64,000 bases of DNA from Chloroflexota bacterium. Lineage in GTDB: Bacteria; Chloroflexota; Anaerolineae; B4-G1; SLSP01. Both the position numbers and the translations under genes were made by a program. The notes under the pieces were generated by a model. It saw only the letters and a program-made list of their open reading frames with translations, was not told the DNA's origin and did not search any database. This document shows, in pieces, positions 7,013 through 14,605 of the stretch (within the stretch, counting starts at the first letter, position 1; each line of letters opens with the position of its first letter). The stretch lies in NCBI GenBank assembly GCA_019873645.1, contig JAIOAX010000008.1, forward strand, positions 62,001 to 126,000, given 5' to 3'.

Positions 7013-9967
7013 CTACCGGTTTTCGAGCTTCTCTACACACTCCCGCAGTACTTCTTCCAACCCTGCATGCCGTCCCCAGGCCAATGCGTCCTCGAGGTCG
7101 GCGGCGGGGAGATGGGGCCGGACTTCAGTCAGCATTTGGGAAATGGCGCCAGTAGATTCGGATTGATCGGAAGGCAGGGTTTGCACGCAACCGAGCACCT
7201 TCACCGCCAGCGCATAGCGGGCTGTGGCAACCAGGTAACGCGCCCAGCCATGGAGCGACATCGAGACCATACGCATATTCTGGATGGCGAGGGCGGCTTG
7301 TAAGGCGCTGCGGAAATGCTGCTGTGCCTTTTCCCATGCGCAGGTATGAAGAGCCGTATCGCCCAGGTTGACATGCGCCAATGCCACACCAAATTGTTCT
7401 CCCAGGGCCGTGAAGATCGCCAGACTTTCCTCGAACATCGGGCGGGCGCGGGCGACCTCGCCGGCTTGCAGGAGCAATATTCCCCAGTCGTTTTGGGTAT
7501 AGGCCACAATGCGTTGATCGCCACATTCTTTGCCGATGGCAATACATTGCTCGAAGTAGGGTTCGGCTTCGGCCAGATTGCCGAGCGCACCGGCCAGATG
7601 GTTGGCCGTAAAGGCCAGGTTCATCCTGGCATTGAGGGCCTCAAAGTATTCGTAGCTTTGCCGGAAATACACTTGCGCAGTCTTGCCATCGCCGGTATCC
7701 CGCGCCACAACGCCAAGATGGTCAAGCACCTGGGCGATGCTGTGCAGGTTACCGGTTTGCCGGAACAGGGCCAGGCTGCGCTCAAAATAGTCCTGCGCTT
7801 CAGCGTAATTTCCAAGCGCCCAGGCAACCGTCCCCAAATGGTCAAGCGCCCGCGCCTGGCCGTTGAGATTGCCTGTCGCCATGTGGAATTCGAGGGAGCG
7901 GCGATAATGTTCTACCGCCAGGGTGTACTCGCCGCGCGTCCAGGCTACACGGCCCAGTTGCGTATGGGCCGCAGCGACCGCCGCCGCGATCCCCAATTTC
8001 TGGTTGAGCGCCAGGGCCGCCTGAGCCAGGGTCTGCGCATGGTCTAACAGATTGGTGCTGGTTGCGAGGCTCGCAGTGCGCACCAGCAACCAGCCGCGTG
8101 TGGATTCGGCTTCGGGGGTAGCCAATGGTTCCAAAGCCGCGATGGCATTTTCGAGGAGCGGCAACCCTTCCAGAGAACGTCCGCGCAGGATAAAGAAGCC
8201 TGTCAAACCATGCAGCGCCTGTTCCAGAAGCGTCACCTGTTTCTGTTGCACGGCCCACTGCCAGGCGGCGCGGACATCTTCAAGCTCCGCAGCGATCGCA
8301 TCCAGAGCCGCAGACTGTTGCGCACTTTCCAAATCCAGATGCCGGCGTTGCAAAAAATCGGCATAATAGGCGCAATGATTGAAACGGGCCTGCTGCTCCA
8401 GGGCCGGCGCGCTATGCAATTTTTCGAGTGCGTATTGCCGCAGGAGCATGTGCATGGCATACATGCCGTTGGAGCGGCGTTGCAGCAAGGACTTATCCAC
8501 CAGTGCCGCCAGCAGGGTCAGGAGTGTGACGGGACGCGCTGTCATGTCGGCGGCGCGCAGCACGGCCAGCGCCGCCTCGCGGGAGAAGTCCCCCTGAAAC
8601 ACGGATAACGTCTGCAATGCAGCTCTCTCTGTGTCGTTGAGCAACTGCCAGGAATACTCAAAGACGGCCCGCAGGCTGCGGTGGCGTTCGGGCATATCGC
8701 GCGCTGTGCTGGTGAGGAAATCCAGGCCATGTTCCAGTTCAGTCACAATCTCCTGACATGGGAGCAGTCGCAACCAGGAAGCCGCCAGCTCAATGGCCAG
8801 CGGCATGCCGAACACCTGCGCACAGATACGCGCTGCACACCCGTACAGGTCTGTTCCAGAGGTGGCCGTGTCTCCTATCCGCCGGGCATGTTGAAGGAAC
8901 AATTGTACGGCGGCGTATTGCTCGGCGTCAGGGGCGGTGGGATCGGTGGGATAGGGCAGGCCTTCGACCGGGAAAACCCATTCGTTCTGCAGGTTCAAGC
9001 GTTCCCGTGATGTGACCAGCACTTGGACGTTTGGCGCGCCGCTCAAGATGTCGGCCACCAGCAGCGCGCCATCCAGAACATGCTCAAAGTTGTCCAGGAT
9101 AAGCAAGAGGTGTTTCTCGCGCAGGTAGGCAAGCAATTGCCGCTGTGATGATTCATGCTGGTAGAAAGTAAAGTGTAGCGCATCGGCGATGGCTGAGGCA
9201 AGCAATTCACCGGATGTCAACGGCGCAAGGGGTACGAAATACACACCGTTGGCAAAGGCTTCGATCTGTTCGGCGGCAGCCTGCAAGGCCAGGCGGGTCT
9301 TGCCGATGCCCCCCGGTCCGAGGAGGGTCAGCAGGCGGCAGGTGGGGTCCTGCAACCGGGCTGCAATCTGCTTCAGTTCTGCCTCGCGTCCCACAAACGG
9401 TGTGGGTTGCGGTGGTAGATTGTGGGGGTGGGCCGAGAGGGTGCGCAGCGCCGGAAAATGGCGCTGCAAGGCAGGATGCAGCAGTTGATAAATGTGCTGT
9501 GGCTCGCTCAGGTCTTTGAGCAGATGGTTGCCCAGGTCATACAACGCCGCATCGGCCGGGAGTTTCGCGGCGCGTGCCAGCTCGCATGTCAACAGAATCT
9601 GACCTCCCCACCCGGCCGCCAGCAGCCGCGCCGTGCGGCTCACCTCCAGGCCGAAATAGTCACCCTCACGCTGCCGGGCCTCGCCGGTATGCAGGGCCAT
9701 CCGCACCCGCAGCTCCCCGATTTCGGGCCACGCTTCTTCCGCCAGAGCGCGTTGAATGGCGATAACACACGCGAGTGGCTCCCCACCCTCAAAGACGGCG
9801 AAGTAACCGTCGCCGGTGTGCTTGACCACTTTACCGCCATGCCGCACGATGGCCGCTTCGACGATGGCATCGTGGCGGGTCAGGGCGGCCTCCATCGCCT
9901 GGGGAAACTTCGACCATTTTTCGGTTGAACCTTCGATATCGGTAAAGAGGAAAACGGGCAAAGTCAA
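7013..9967 (-). CDS. Class III adenylate/guanylate cyclase-like domain fused to STAND ATPase and TPRs
   Basis: The protein (984 aa) begins at TTG 9967, with AAGGAG at 9971-9976; the motif FTDIEGST starts at residue 8, so no later start works. Residues 1-165 are a class III cyclase domain with both metal Asp residues (D10, D53), Lys49 and Asp103 at the base-selecting positions and Arg114. The usual transition-state Asn is Ser110 (VSRTARL). Residues about 190-560 are an NB-ARC/STAND module with GPGGIGKT at 217-224, LLLILDNFEHV near 287-297, VTSRERL and GMPLAIELAASWL. From about 570 to 965 TPR repeats follow. Proteins of this layout are signal-activated regulators; whether it makes cAMP is doubtful given Ser110. 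It stands alone, divergent from the ABC genes. Confidence 0.85.
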   Translation of the reverse strand: MTLPVFLFTDIEGSTEKWSKFPQAMEAALTRHDAIVEAAIVRHGGKVVKHTGDGYFAVFEGGEPLACVIAIQRALAEEAWPEIGELRVRMALHTGEARQREGDYFGLEVSRTARLLAAGWGGQILLTCELARAAKLPADAALYDLGNHLLKDLSEPQHIYQLLHPALQRHFPALRTLSAHPHNLPPQPTPFVGREAELKQIAARLQDPTCRLLTLLGPGGIGKTRLALQAAAEQIEAFANGVYFVPLAPLTSGELLASAIADALHFTFYQHESSQRQLLAYLREKHLLLILDNFEHVLDGALLVADILSGAPNVQVLVTSRERLNLQNEWVFPVEGLPYPTDPTAPDAEQYAAVQLFLQHARRIGDTATSGTDLYGCAARICAQVFGMPLAIELAASWLRLLPCQEIVTELEHGLDFLTSTARDMPERHRSLRAVFEYSWQLLNDTERAALQTLSVFQGDFSREAALAVLRAADMTARPVTLLTLLAALVDKSLLQRRSNGMYAMHMLLRQYALEKLHSAPALEQQARFNHCAYYADFLQRRHLDLESAQQSAALDAIAAELEDVRAAWQWAVQQKQVTLLEQALHGLTGFFILRGRSLEGLPLLENAIAALEPLATPEAESTRGWLLVRTASLATSTNLLDHAQTLAQAALALNQKLGIAAAVAAAHTQLGRVAWTRGEYTLAVEHYRRSLEFHMATGNLNGQARALDHLGTVAWALGNYAEAQDYFERSLALFRQTGNLHSIAQVLDHLGVVARDTGDGKTAQVYFRQSYEYFEALNARMNLAFTANHLAGALGNLAEAEPYFEQCIAIGKECGDQRIVAYTQNDWGILLLQAGEVARARPMFEESLAIFTALGEQFGVALAHVNLGDTALHTCAWEKAQQHFRSALQAALAIQNMRMVSMSLHGWARYLVATARYALAVKVLGCVQTLPSDQSESTGAISQMLTEVRPHLPAADLEDALAWGRHAGLEEVLRECVEKLENR

Positions 9968-10095
9968 ACACTCCTTGAGCGTTTGTACGTTAATAAGTTG
10001 GAACGCTCTTTACAAAGCAGGTGTTCGGTCTAATTCAAATTATAAGGTGATTTGTGTTTTTGTCAGATAGCTCTATGTAAGCCTGGATTTTGAGT

Positions 10096-10101
10096 TATAA
10101 T
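10096..10101 (+). promoter_or_regulatory. Possible -10 element (TATAAT) ahead of the ABC transporter genes
   Basis: A consensus TATAAT lies in GAGTTATAATGC in the 210-277-bp space between the leftward cyclase gene and the rightward ABC gene. No good -35 is seen. A copy of the border repeat CAGCGGATTAAGCAGATT follows at 10144-10161. Nothing else is recognised in this space. Confidence 0.35.
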
Positions 10102-10244
10102 GCTTATACTAACCATACGCCGGAATTGCTGTTTTTGTTTTATCAGCGGATTAAGCAGATTTTTTATCGGTTTACACTATGTCCACGTTTTCTCGTTCAC
10201 TTAAATCTGTGCTTGCGTATCATCATGCACCACACCAGACCGGG

Positions 10245-11024
10245 ATGCCGATCCTGGCCGTCTCCGGGCTGACGGTACGCTATAACGGCCACGCGGCATT
10301 GGACAACGTGACCTTCGACCTGCAGGTGGGCGAGCAAGTTGCCGTCGTTGGACCAAACGGCGCGGGCAAGAGCACGTTGCTTAAGGCGATTGCCGGCGTG
10401 CTTAAACCGGTAGCCGGCGCAGTGACCGTCTATGGGCATAGCCCCGGCGGGCATATCTGCATCGCTTATGTGCCGCAGCGTACCGCCGTGGATTGGCGAT
10501 TCCCGGTGACAGTGCATGACGTGGTGTTAATGGGGCGGATTGGAAAGCTAGGGTTGTTTCGCCATCCCGGCAAACGCGATCTCGCCTATGTACGCGAATG
10601 TCTGGACGTGGTGGGGCTGGCAGACCTGGCAAATCGGCAAATCGGTGAGCTTTCCGGTGGACAGCAACAGCGGATGTTCATCGCTCGCGCGCTGGCACAG
10701 GAGGCCGAGTTGATGCTGATGGACGAGCCGCTCACCGGTCTGGATGTGCCGTCACAGGAGGGCCTCTTTCAGTTGCTCCACGACCTCCGTGCGCGCCATG
10801 TGACGATTATGCTTTCCACCCACGACCTGGATCAGGCGGTGCAATACTTCGACCGCGTGATGCTCTTAAATCGGCGCTTGTTGGGATTCGGGAAAGCGAC
10901 AGAGGTATTTACGCCAGAGCAGTTAATGGCAGCTTACGGCGGGCATCTGCATCTGGTGCCGCTGAACGGCGGCCTGGTGGCGGTGGGAGATACATGTTGC
11001 GAGGGGGAACATCGCCATGATTAA
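10245..11024 (+). CDS. ABC transporter ATP-binding protein, Zn/Mn (MntB/ZnuC) type
   Basis: A 259-aa ATPase with GPNGAGKST (Walker A, about residue 36), YVPQRTAVDWRFPVTVHDVVLMGR (the Q-loop region is typical of the Mn/Zn/Fe chelate subfamily), LSGGQQQR signature near 135, LMLMDEPLTGLD Walker B near 156, and STHD. It powers import of a divalent metal together with the permease encoded next, which overlaps it by 8 bases. Homologues begin near MPILAVSGLTV; a longer reading from ATG 10179 adds 22 residues without family counterpart, and neither start has a strong ribosome site. No substrate-binding protein gene is found in the window. Confidence 0.88.
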   Translation: MPILAVSGLTVRYNGHAALDNVTFDLQVGEQVAVVGPNGAGKSTLLKAIAGVLKPVAGAVTVYGHSPGGHICIAYVPQRTAVDWRFPVTVHDVVLMGRIGKLGLFRHPGKRDLAYVRECLDVVGLADLANRQIGELSGGQQQRMFIARALAQEAELMLMDEPLTGLDVPSQEGLFQLLHDLRARHVTIMLSTHDLDQAVQYFDRVMLLNRRLLGFGKATEVFTPEQLMAAYGGHLHLVPLNGGLVAVGDTCCEGEHRHD

Positions 11025-11859
11025 GCTGGTGGATGGGCTGATTGCGCCGTTGCAATATCCCTTTATGGTACGCGGATTGCTGGCGGCAGTGATGGTAGGG
11101 ATTGTCTGTGCCGTGGTGGGGACCTACGTGGTGCTGCGGGGAATGGCATTCTTCGGCGACGCGCTGGCGCACTCGATTTTACCGGGTGTGGCGGTGGGCT
11201 ATCTTCTGGGCGGAGGCGCGCGCGGGCCGCTGTTCTGGTGGGCGTTGGGGACGGCGGTGCTGGCCTCATTGGGCATCGGCGCGATTAGCAAAAAGACCAA
11301 AATCCGCGAAGACACCGCCACCGGGGTGATTTTCGCCGGCGCGTTCGCTCTGGGTATCGCGTTGATTTCAACGACGCGCAGCTACACCGTGGACTTAACA
11401 CATTTTCTATTCGGCGATGTGCTCGGCGTCGCGTCGGCCGACCTGACGCGCATTGTCGTTTTCGGTGGGATTGCCCTGCTGGCGGTAGCCGTGTTCTACA
11501 AAGAGTTTCTGGTGCTGGCGTTCGACCCTGTGTTTGCGACGACGTTGCGTTTACCGGCGCGCTTCTTCGAGTCGCTGCTGTTGGTATTAATTGCCGTGAC
11601 GATTGTGGTGGCGCTGCAAACGGTGGGTGTGGCGTTGATGGTGGCTATGCTGGTCACCCCGGCGGCGACGGCGTATCTGCTGACCAGGCGCATGCTGCCG
11701 ATGATGATGTTGGCAGCGGTTATCGCGGCGGCGTCGGGCGTGGTGGGACTGTATCTATCGTATTATACCGGCGTTGCATCCGGCGCGGCGATTGTGTTGA
11801 CGTGTACCGCCGGCTTTGGCGTGGTGTGGGGCATACAAACAGTGCGACGGCGTACCTGA
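11017..11859 (+). CDS. ABC transporter permease, Zn/Mn (ABC-3) family
   Basis: This 280-aa membrane protein has about eight hydrophobic segments and the ABC-3 family signature region (FFGDALAHSILPGVAVGYLLGG near residues 48-69; EDTATGVIFAGAFALGIAL; VDLTHFLFGDVLGV). It forms the channel for the adjacent ATPase. The gene starts inside the end of the ATPase gene (8-base overlap), so they are translationally coupled. Metal choice between Zn and Mn cannot be made from these sequences, and the missing binding protein would be the usual guide. Confidence 0.88.
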   Translation: MIKLVDGLIAPLQYPFMVRGLLAAVMVGIVCAVVGTYVVLRGMAFFGDALAHSILPGVAVGYLLGGGARGPLFWWALGTAVLASLGIGAISKKTKIREDTATGVIFAGAFALGIALISTTRSYTVDLTHFLFGDVLGVASADLTRIVVFGGIALLAVAVFYKEFLVLAFDPVFATTLRLPARFFESLLLVLIAVTIVVALQTVGVALMVAMLVTPAATAYLLTRRMLPMMMLAAVIAAASGVVGLYLSYYTGVASGAAIVLTCTAGFGVVWGIQTVRRRT

Positions 11860-11862
11860 ACT

Positions 11863-11900
11863 TCATTCGCCGATTCGCCGATTCTTTCATTCGCTGATTC
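11863..11900. repeat. Short degenerate tandem repeat, unit ATTCGCCG/ATTCTTTC
   Basis: CATTCGCCGATTCGCCGATTC and a following degenerate CATTCGCTGATTC fill the 43-bp gap between permease and epimerase genes. Confidence 0.7.
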
Positions 11901-11902
11901 TT

Positions 11903-12892
11903 ATGACAACACGTGCACTTGTCACCGGAGCCACAGGTTGTGTTGGTGCAAACATCGTGGAGGCGCTGTCTGCACGCGGATATGCGGTGCGGGCACTGCG
12001 GCGCGCCACGTCGAAGCTGGATGCGTTGGCGGGACTGGACCCCGAATATGCCGTCGGCGATGTGCTGGACGAGGCGTCGCTGCGCGCGGCGATGGCCGGC
12101 TGCGAGCTGGTCTTTCACGCAGCAGCAGTCTCGCAATACTGGCGCAATGGGCCGGAGGCAATCTATACGGCGAATGTCCAGGGGACGCGCAATGTGTTGC
12201 GCGCGGCGTTGGCACAGGGCGCGCGGCGCGTCGTCTTCACCAGTTCGGTCGCCGTGTTAGGCGTGCCCACGCAGCGCGGGCAAGTGTTGGATGAATCGGC
12301 GACATTCAACCTGCGGCCGGAACAGTTTCATTACGGACATAGCAAAGTGCTCGCTGAGGCGGAAGTGCAGCGCGCCGTGGCCGAGGGGCTGGATGTAGTC
12401 ATCGTCAACCCTGTGTCGGTCATCGGGCAGCGCGACGTATACTTCGTGGGCGGCGAAATCCTGCGCACGGCGAAGCGCGGCTGGCTCATCGCCGCACCGC
12501 CAGGGGGGATGGGCATTGTTTCAGCCAGGGCCGTCGGTGTGGGACACGTGCTGGCGGCGGAGCGCGGGCGTACCGGCGAGCGGTACATCCTCAACGGCGA
12601 AAACGTCTCACACCGCGCGCTGATGACGCTGGCGGCGGAGGCCGTGGGCGTGCATGCGCCGTGGTTCACCATCCCGCGCCCCCTGGTGAAGGTGCTCGCC
12701 ACGCCACTGGATTGGCTGAACCGCATCCGCCGCGCACAGCCGTTGATAGACGGCAGCCAACTGCGGCTCAGCGCCCGCGATATGTATTTTGATGGCCGCA
12801 AGGCTGAACGGGAGCTGGGCTTTATCGGCGGCTCCGCGCGCGCAGCCATCGCCGAAGCCTGGGCCTGGTATCGTGAGCATGGCCTGTTGTAA
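11903..12892 (+). CDS. NAD(P)-dependent epimerase/reductase of the extended SDR family
   Basis: The 329-aa protein from ATG 11903 has the Rossmann motif TGATGCVG (Gly9, Gly12, Gly15), the acidic/basic cofactor segment RALRRATSKLDAL, VFHAAA, TSS near 113-115 and the catalytic pair Tyr144/Lys148 in YGHSKVLAE. It resembles dihydroflavonol-4-reductase-like and hopanoid-associated sugar epimerase proteins (HpnA-like), so it likely reduces or epimerises a sugar or keto group. The substrate is not known. An earlier in-frame start at 11816 lies inside the permease gene and would add residues before the nucleotide-binding strand. No lipid or sugar pathway genes adjoin it. Confidence 0.82.
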   Translation: MTTRALVTGATGCVGANIVEALSARGYAVRALRRATSKLDALAGLDPEYAVGDVLDEASLRAAMAGCELVFHAAAVSQYWRNGPEAIYTANVQGTRNVLRAALAQGARRVVFTSSVAVLGVPTQRGQVLDESATFNLRPEQFHYGHSKVLAEAEVQRAVAEGLDVVIVNPVSVIGQRDVYFVGGEILRTAKRGWLIAAPPGGMGIVSARAVGVGHVLAAERGRTGERYILNGENVSHRALMTLAAEAVGVHAPWFTIPRPLVKVLATPLDWLNRIRRAQPLIDGSQLRLSARDMYFDGRKAERELGFIGGSARAAIAEAWAWYREHGLL

Positions 12893-12954
12893 ATTACGGA
12901 ACATCTTTATGGTGCTGTTCTCCTGTCTACCGTCTCCTATCTGCTGTCTACAGC

Positions 12955-14469
12955 ATGTATCTGAAATCTGACCGCGACCTTTATCGCCGCCGCCGACGGA
13001 TTCCCTGGATGCGCCTGGTGAGCCTGCTGGCGCTGATCGGCGCGGGGGCGTATGTCGCCAACACCATCCTCGGCGACATGCAGAATAACCCCGTGCGCGC
13101 GCCAAACACCCCTACGCCGGCACCGACGGCCACGCCATCCCCCGCGGTCTATGTCGCTCAGGCCGAGGATGCGTACTGGGCCGGCGACATGGAAGCGGCG
13201 ATTGCGGCTTATCAACGCGCCTTAGACCTTGAGCCAAATCAGTTCGATGTATACCTGGAACTCTCGCGGCTGCTGACCTTCCAGACGCAGCCGGAGCGCG
13301 GCCTGGAAATGGCCCGTGAGGCGCTGCGACGCCAGCCGGAGAACGCACGCGCCTGGGCGTTGCTTGGCATGGCCTACGACTGGCTGGGATTGCCGCTGGA
13401 TGCCATCGCAGCATGCGAGAAGGCCGTAGCCCTTGATCCGACGTTGCCAGAGGCGTATGCTTACCTGGCCGAGGCTTATGTAGATGCCGGCAACTGGTAT
13501 GCGGCAAATGCAGCCATTGCCACGGCGATGGAACTGGATCCACATAACGTGGATGTGCTGCGCAATCGCGGCTACGTTCTGGAGAGCCAGGGCAACTACT
13601 ACGGCGCCATCGAAGCATATCGTGAGGCGTTGAAAATCCACAATCTGGTGTATTTACACATGGCGATTGGACGCAACGCCAACGCGCTGGGTAACTGGAC
13701 GCTGGCCGTGCAGGCGTACACCGACGCCGTAGAAGCCGATTCCCATCACGTCCCGGCGCTGTCGCGCTTGGGGCTGCTCTTGCTCCTGACCGGCGATTAC
13801 GACAAGGCGAAAATTAACTTGAATAAAGCCCTGCAACTTGACCCCACGTTTGCCGAAGCTTACGCCGCTATGGGGACGCTCTATTTCCAGCAACGCAACT
13901 ATGAAGACGCTATCGAGATGCTCAAGCCGGCGATCCGCTACGGCGAAGCGCGCGCGCGCCGGCGGACGGTCTTTTTGACCATGACCCTGGAGGACACCAA
14001 TGCCATTGGTGCCGAACCGGCAGGTGCAGAGGTGGCGCGCGCCGTGTTTGTGCACCCGGCGGCGCTTGAAACGCCGCTGCGCGGGACACTGGAAGGAGAA
14101 TTCGGCGGCTCGCAGGTGCGGGGGATGGTGCGTTTTGATGTCTTGAGCGGACGGTACACCCTGGAGATGCAAGGGCTGCCGCCGGCGCCGCCGGGGAAAG
14201 TTTACATCGGCTGGTTCAAGCCGCTGCAATGGCCGGAACGCCGTCCGGTGCGCACCGAGGCGATTTTCCCGGCGCCGGACGGGCGGGTACAATTCTCAGG
14301 TGAGGTAGGGCGCGTCAAAGGCCCGGCAATTGAGACCTACTACACGCTGGCGCTGTCGTACTATCTGCTCGATCAGTGTAACGAAGCCATGCCCTATATC
14401 GAAGCCGCGCTGCGCCTCGATCCCGAAGATGCGAACGCGCTGCAAACGTTGCGGTTGTGTAAACAGTGA
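12955..14469 (+). CDS. Membrane-anchored TPR protein with an RskA-like insert
   Basis: This 504-aa protein has a basic N-terminus (RDLYRRRRRIPW), one membrane helix at about 19-40, a Pro/Thr linker (NTPTPAPTATPSP) and TPR repeats from about 65 to 330 (AEDAYWAGDMEAAIAAYQRA, AWALLGMAYDWLGLPLDAI and others), so it faces outward. At about 345-450 the TPR series is broken by a beta-rich stretch with LEMQGLPPAPPGKVYIGWF, which recalls the C-terminal domain of anti-sigma-K factors; the last TPR (YYLLDQCNEAMPYIEAALRL) resumes after it. The role is likely scaffolding of envelope proteins. It is followed without a gap by the YfhO-like gene (next ATG immediately after the stop). Confidence 0.75.
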   Translation: MYLKSDRDLYRRRRRIPWMRLVSLLALIGAGAYVANTILGDMQNNPVRAPNTPTPAPTATPSPAVYVAQAEDAYWAGDMEAAIAAYQRALDLEPNQFDVYLELSRLLTFQTQPERGLEMAREALRRQPENARAWALLGMAYDWLGLPLDAIAACEKAVALDPTLPEAYAYLAEAYVDAGNWYAANAAIATAMELDPHNVDVLRNRGYVLESQGNYYGAIEAYREALKIHNLVYLHMAIGRNANALGNWTLAVQAYTDAVEADSHHVPALSRLGLLLLLTGDYDKAKINLNKALQLDPTFAEAYAAMGTLYFQQRNYEDAIEMLKPAIRYGEARARRRTVFLTMTLEDTNAIGAEPAGAEVARAVFVHPAALETPLRGTLEGEFGGSQVRGMVRFDVLSGRYTLEMQGLPPAPPGKVYIGWFKPLQWPERRPVRTEAIFPAPDGRVQFSGEVGRVKGPAIETYYTLALSYYLLDQCNEAMPYIEAALRLDPEDANALQTLRLCKQ

Positions 14470-14605
14470 ATGGCGAGTTACGAATTGCGAATTACGAATT
14501 ACGAATGGCAAATGGCAAATAGCGAACAACCCTTAACCCACAACCCTTATCCCCCACCCCACAACCCGCAACCCGTATCCCCCAACCCCTTAACTTATCT
14601 CCCGT
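14466..14605. repeat. Two adjoining short tandem repeats (GAATTACG type, then AACCCTTATC type)
   Basis: About seven copies of a 7-9 nt unit (GAGTTAC, GAATTGC, GAATTAC, GAATTAC, GAATGGC, AAATGGC, AAATAGC) are followed by CAACCCTTAACCCACAACCC-type units. Both lie inside the predicted 5' end of the YfhO-like gene. Confidence 0.8.
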
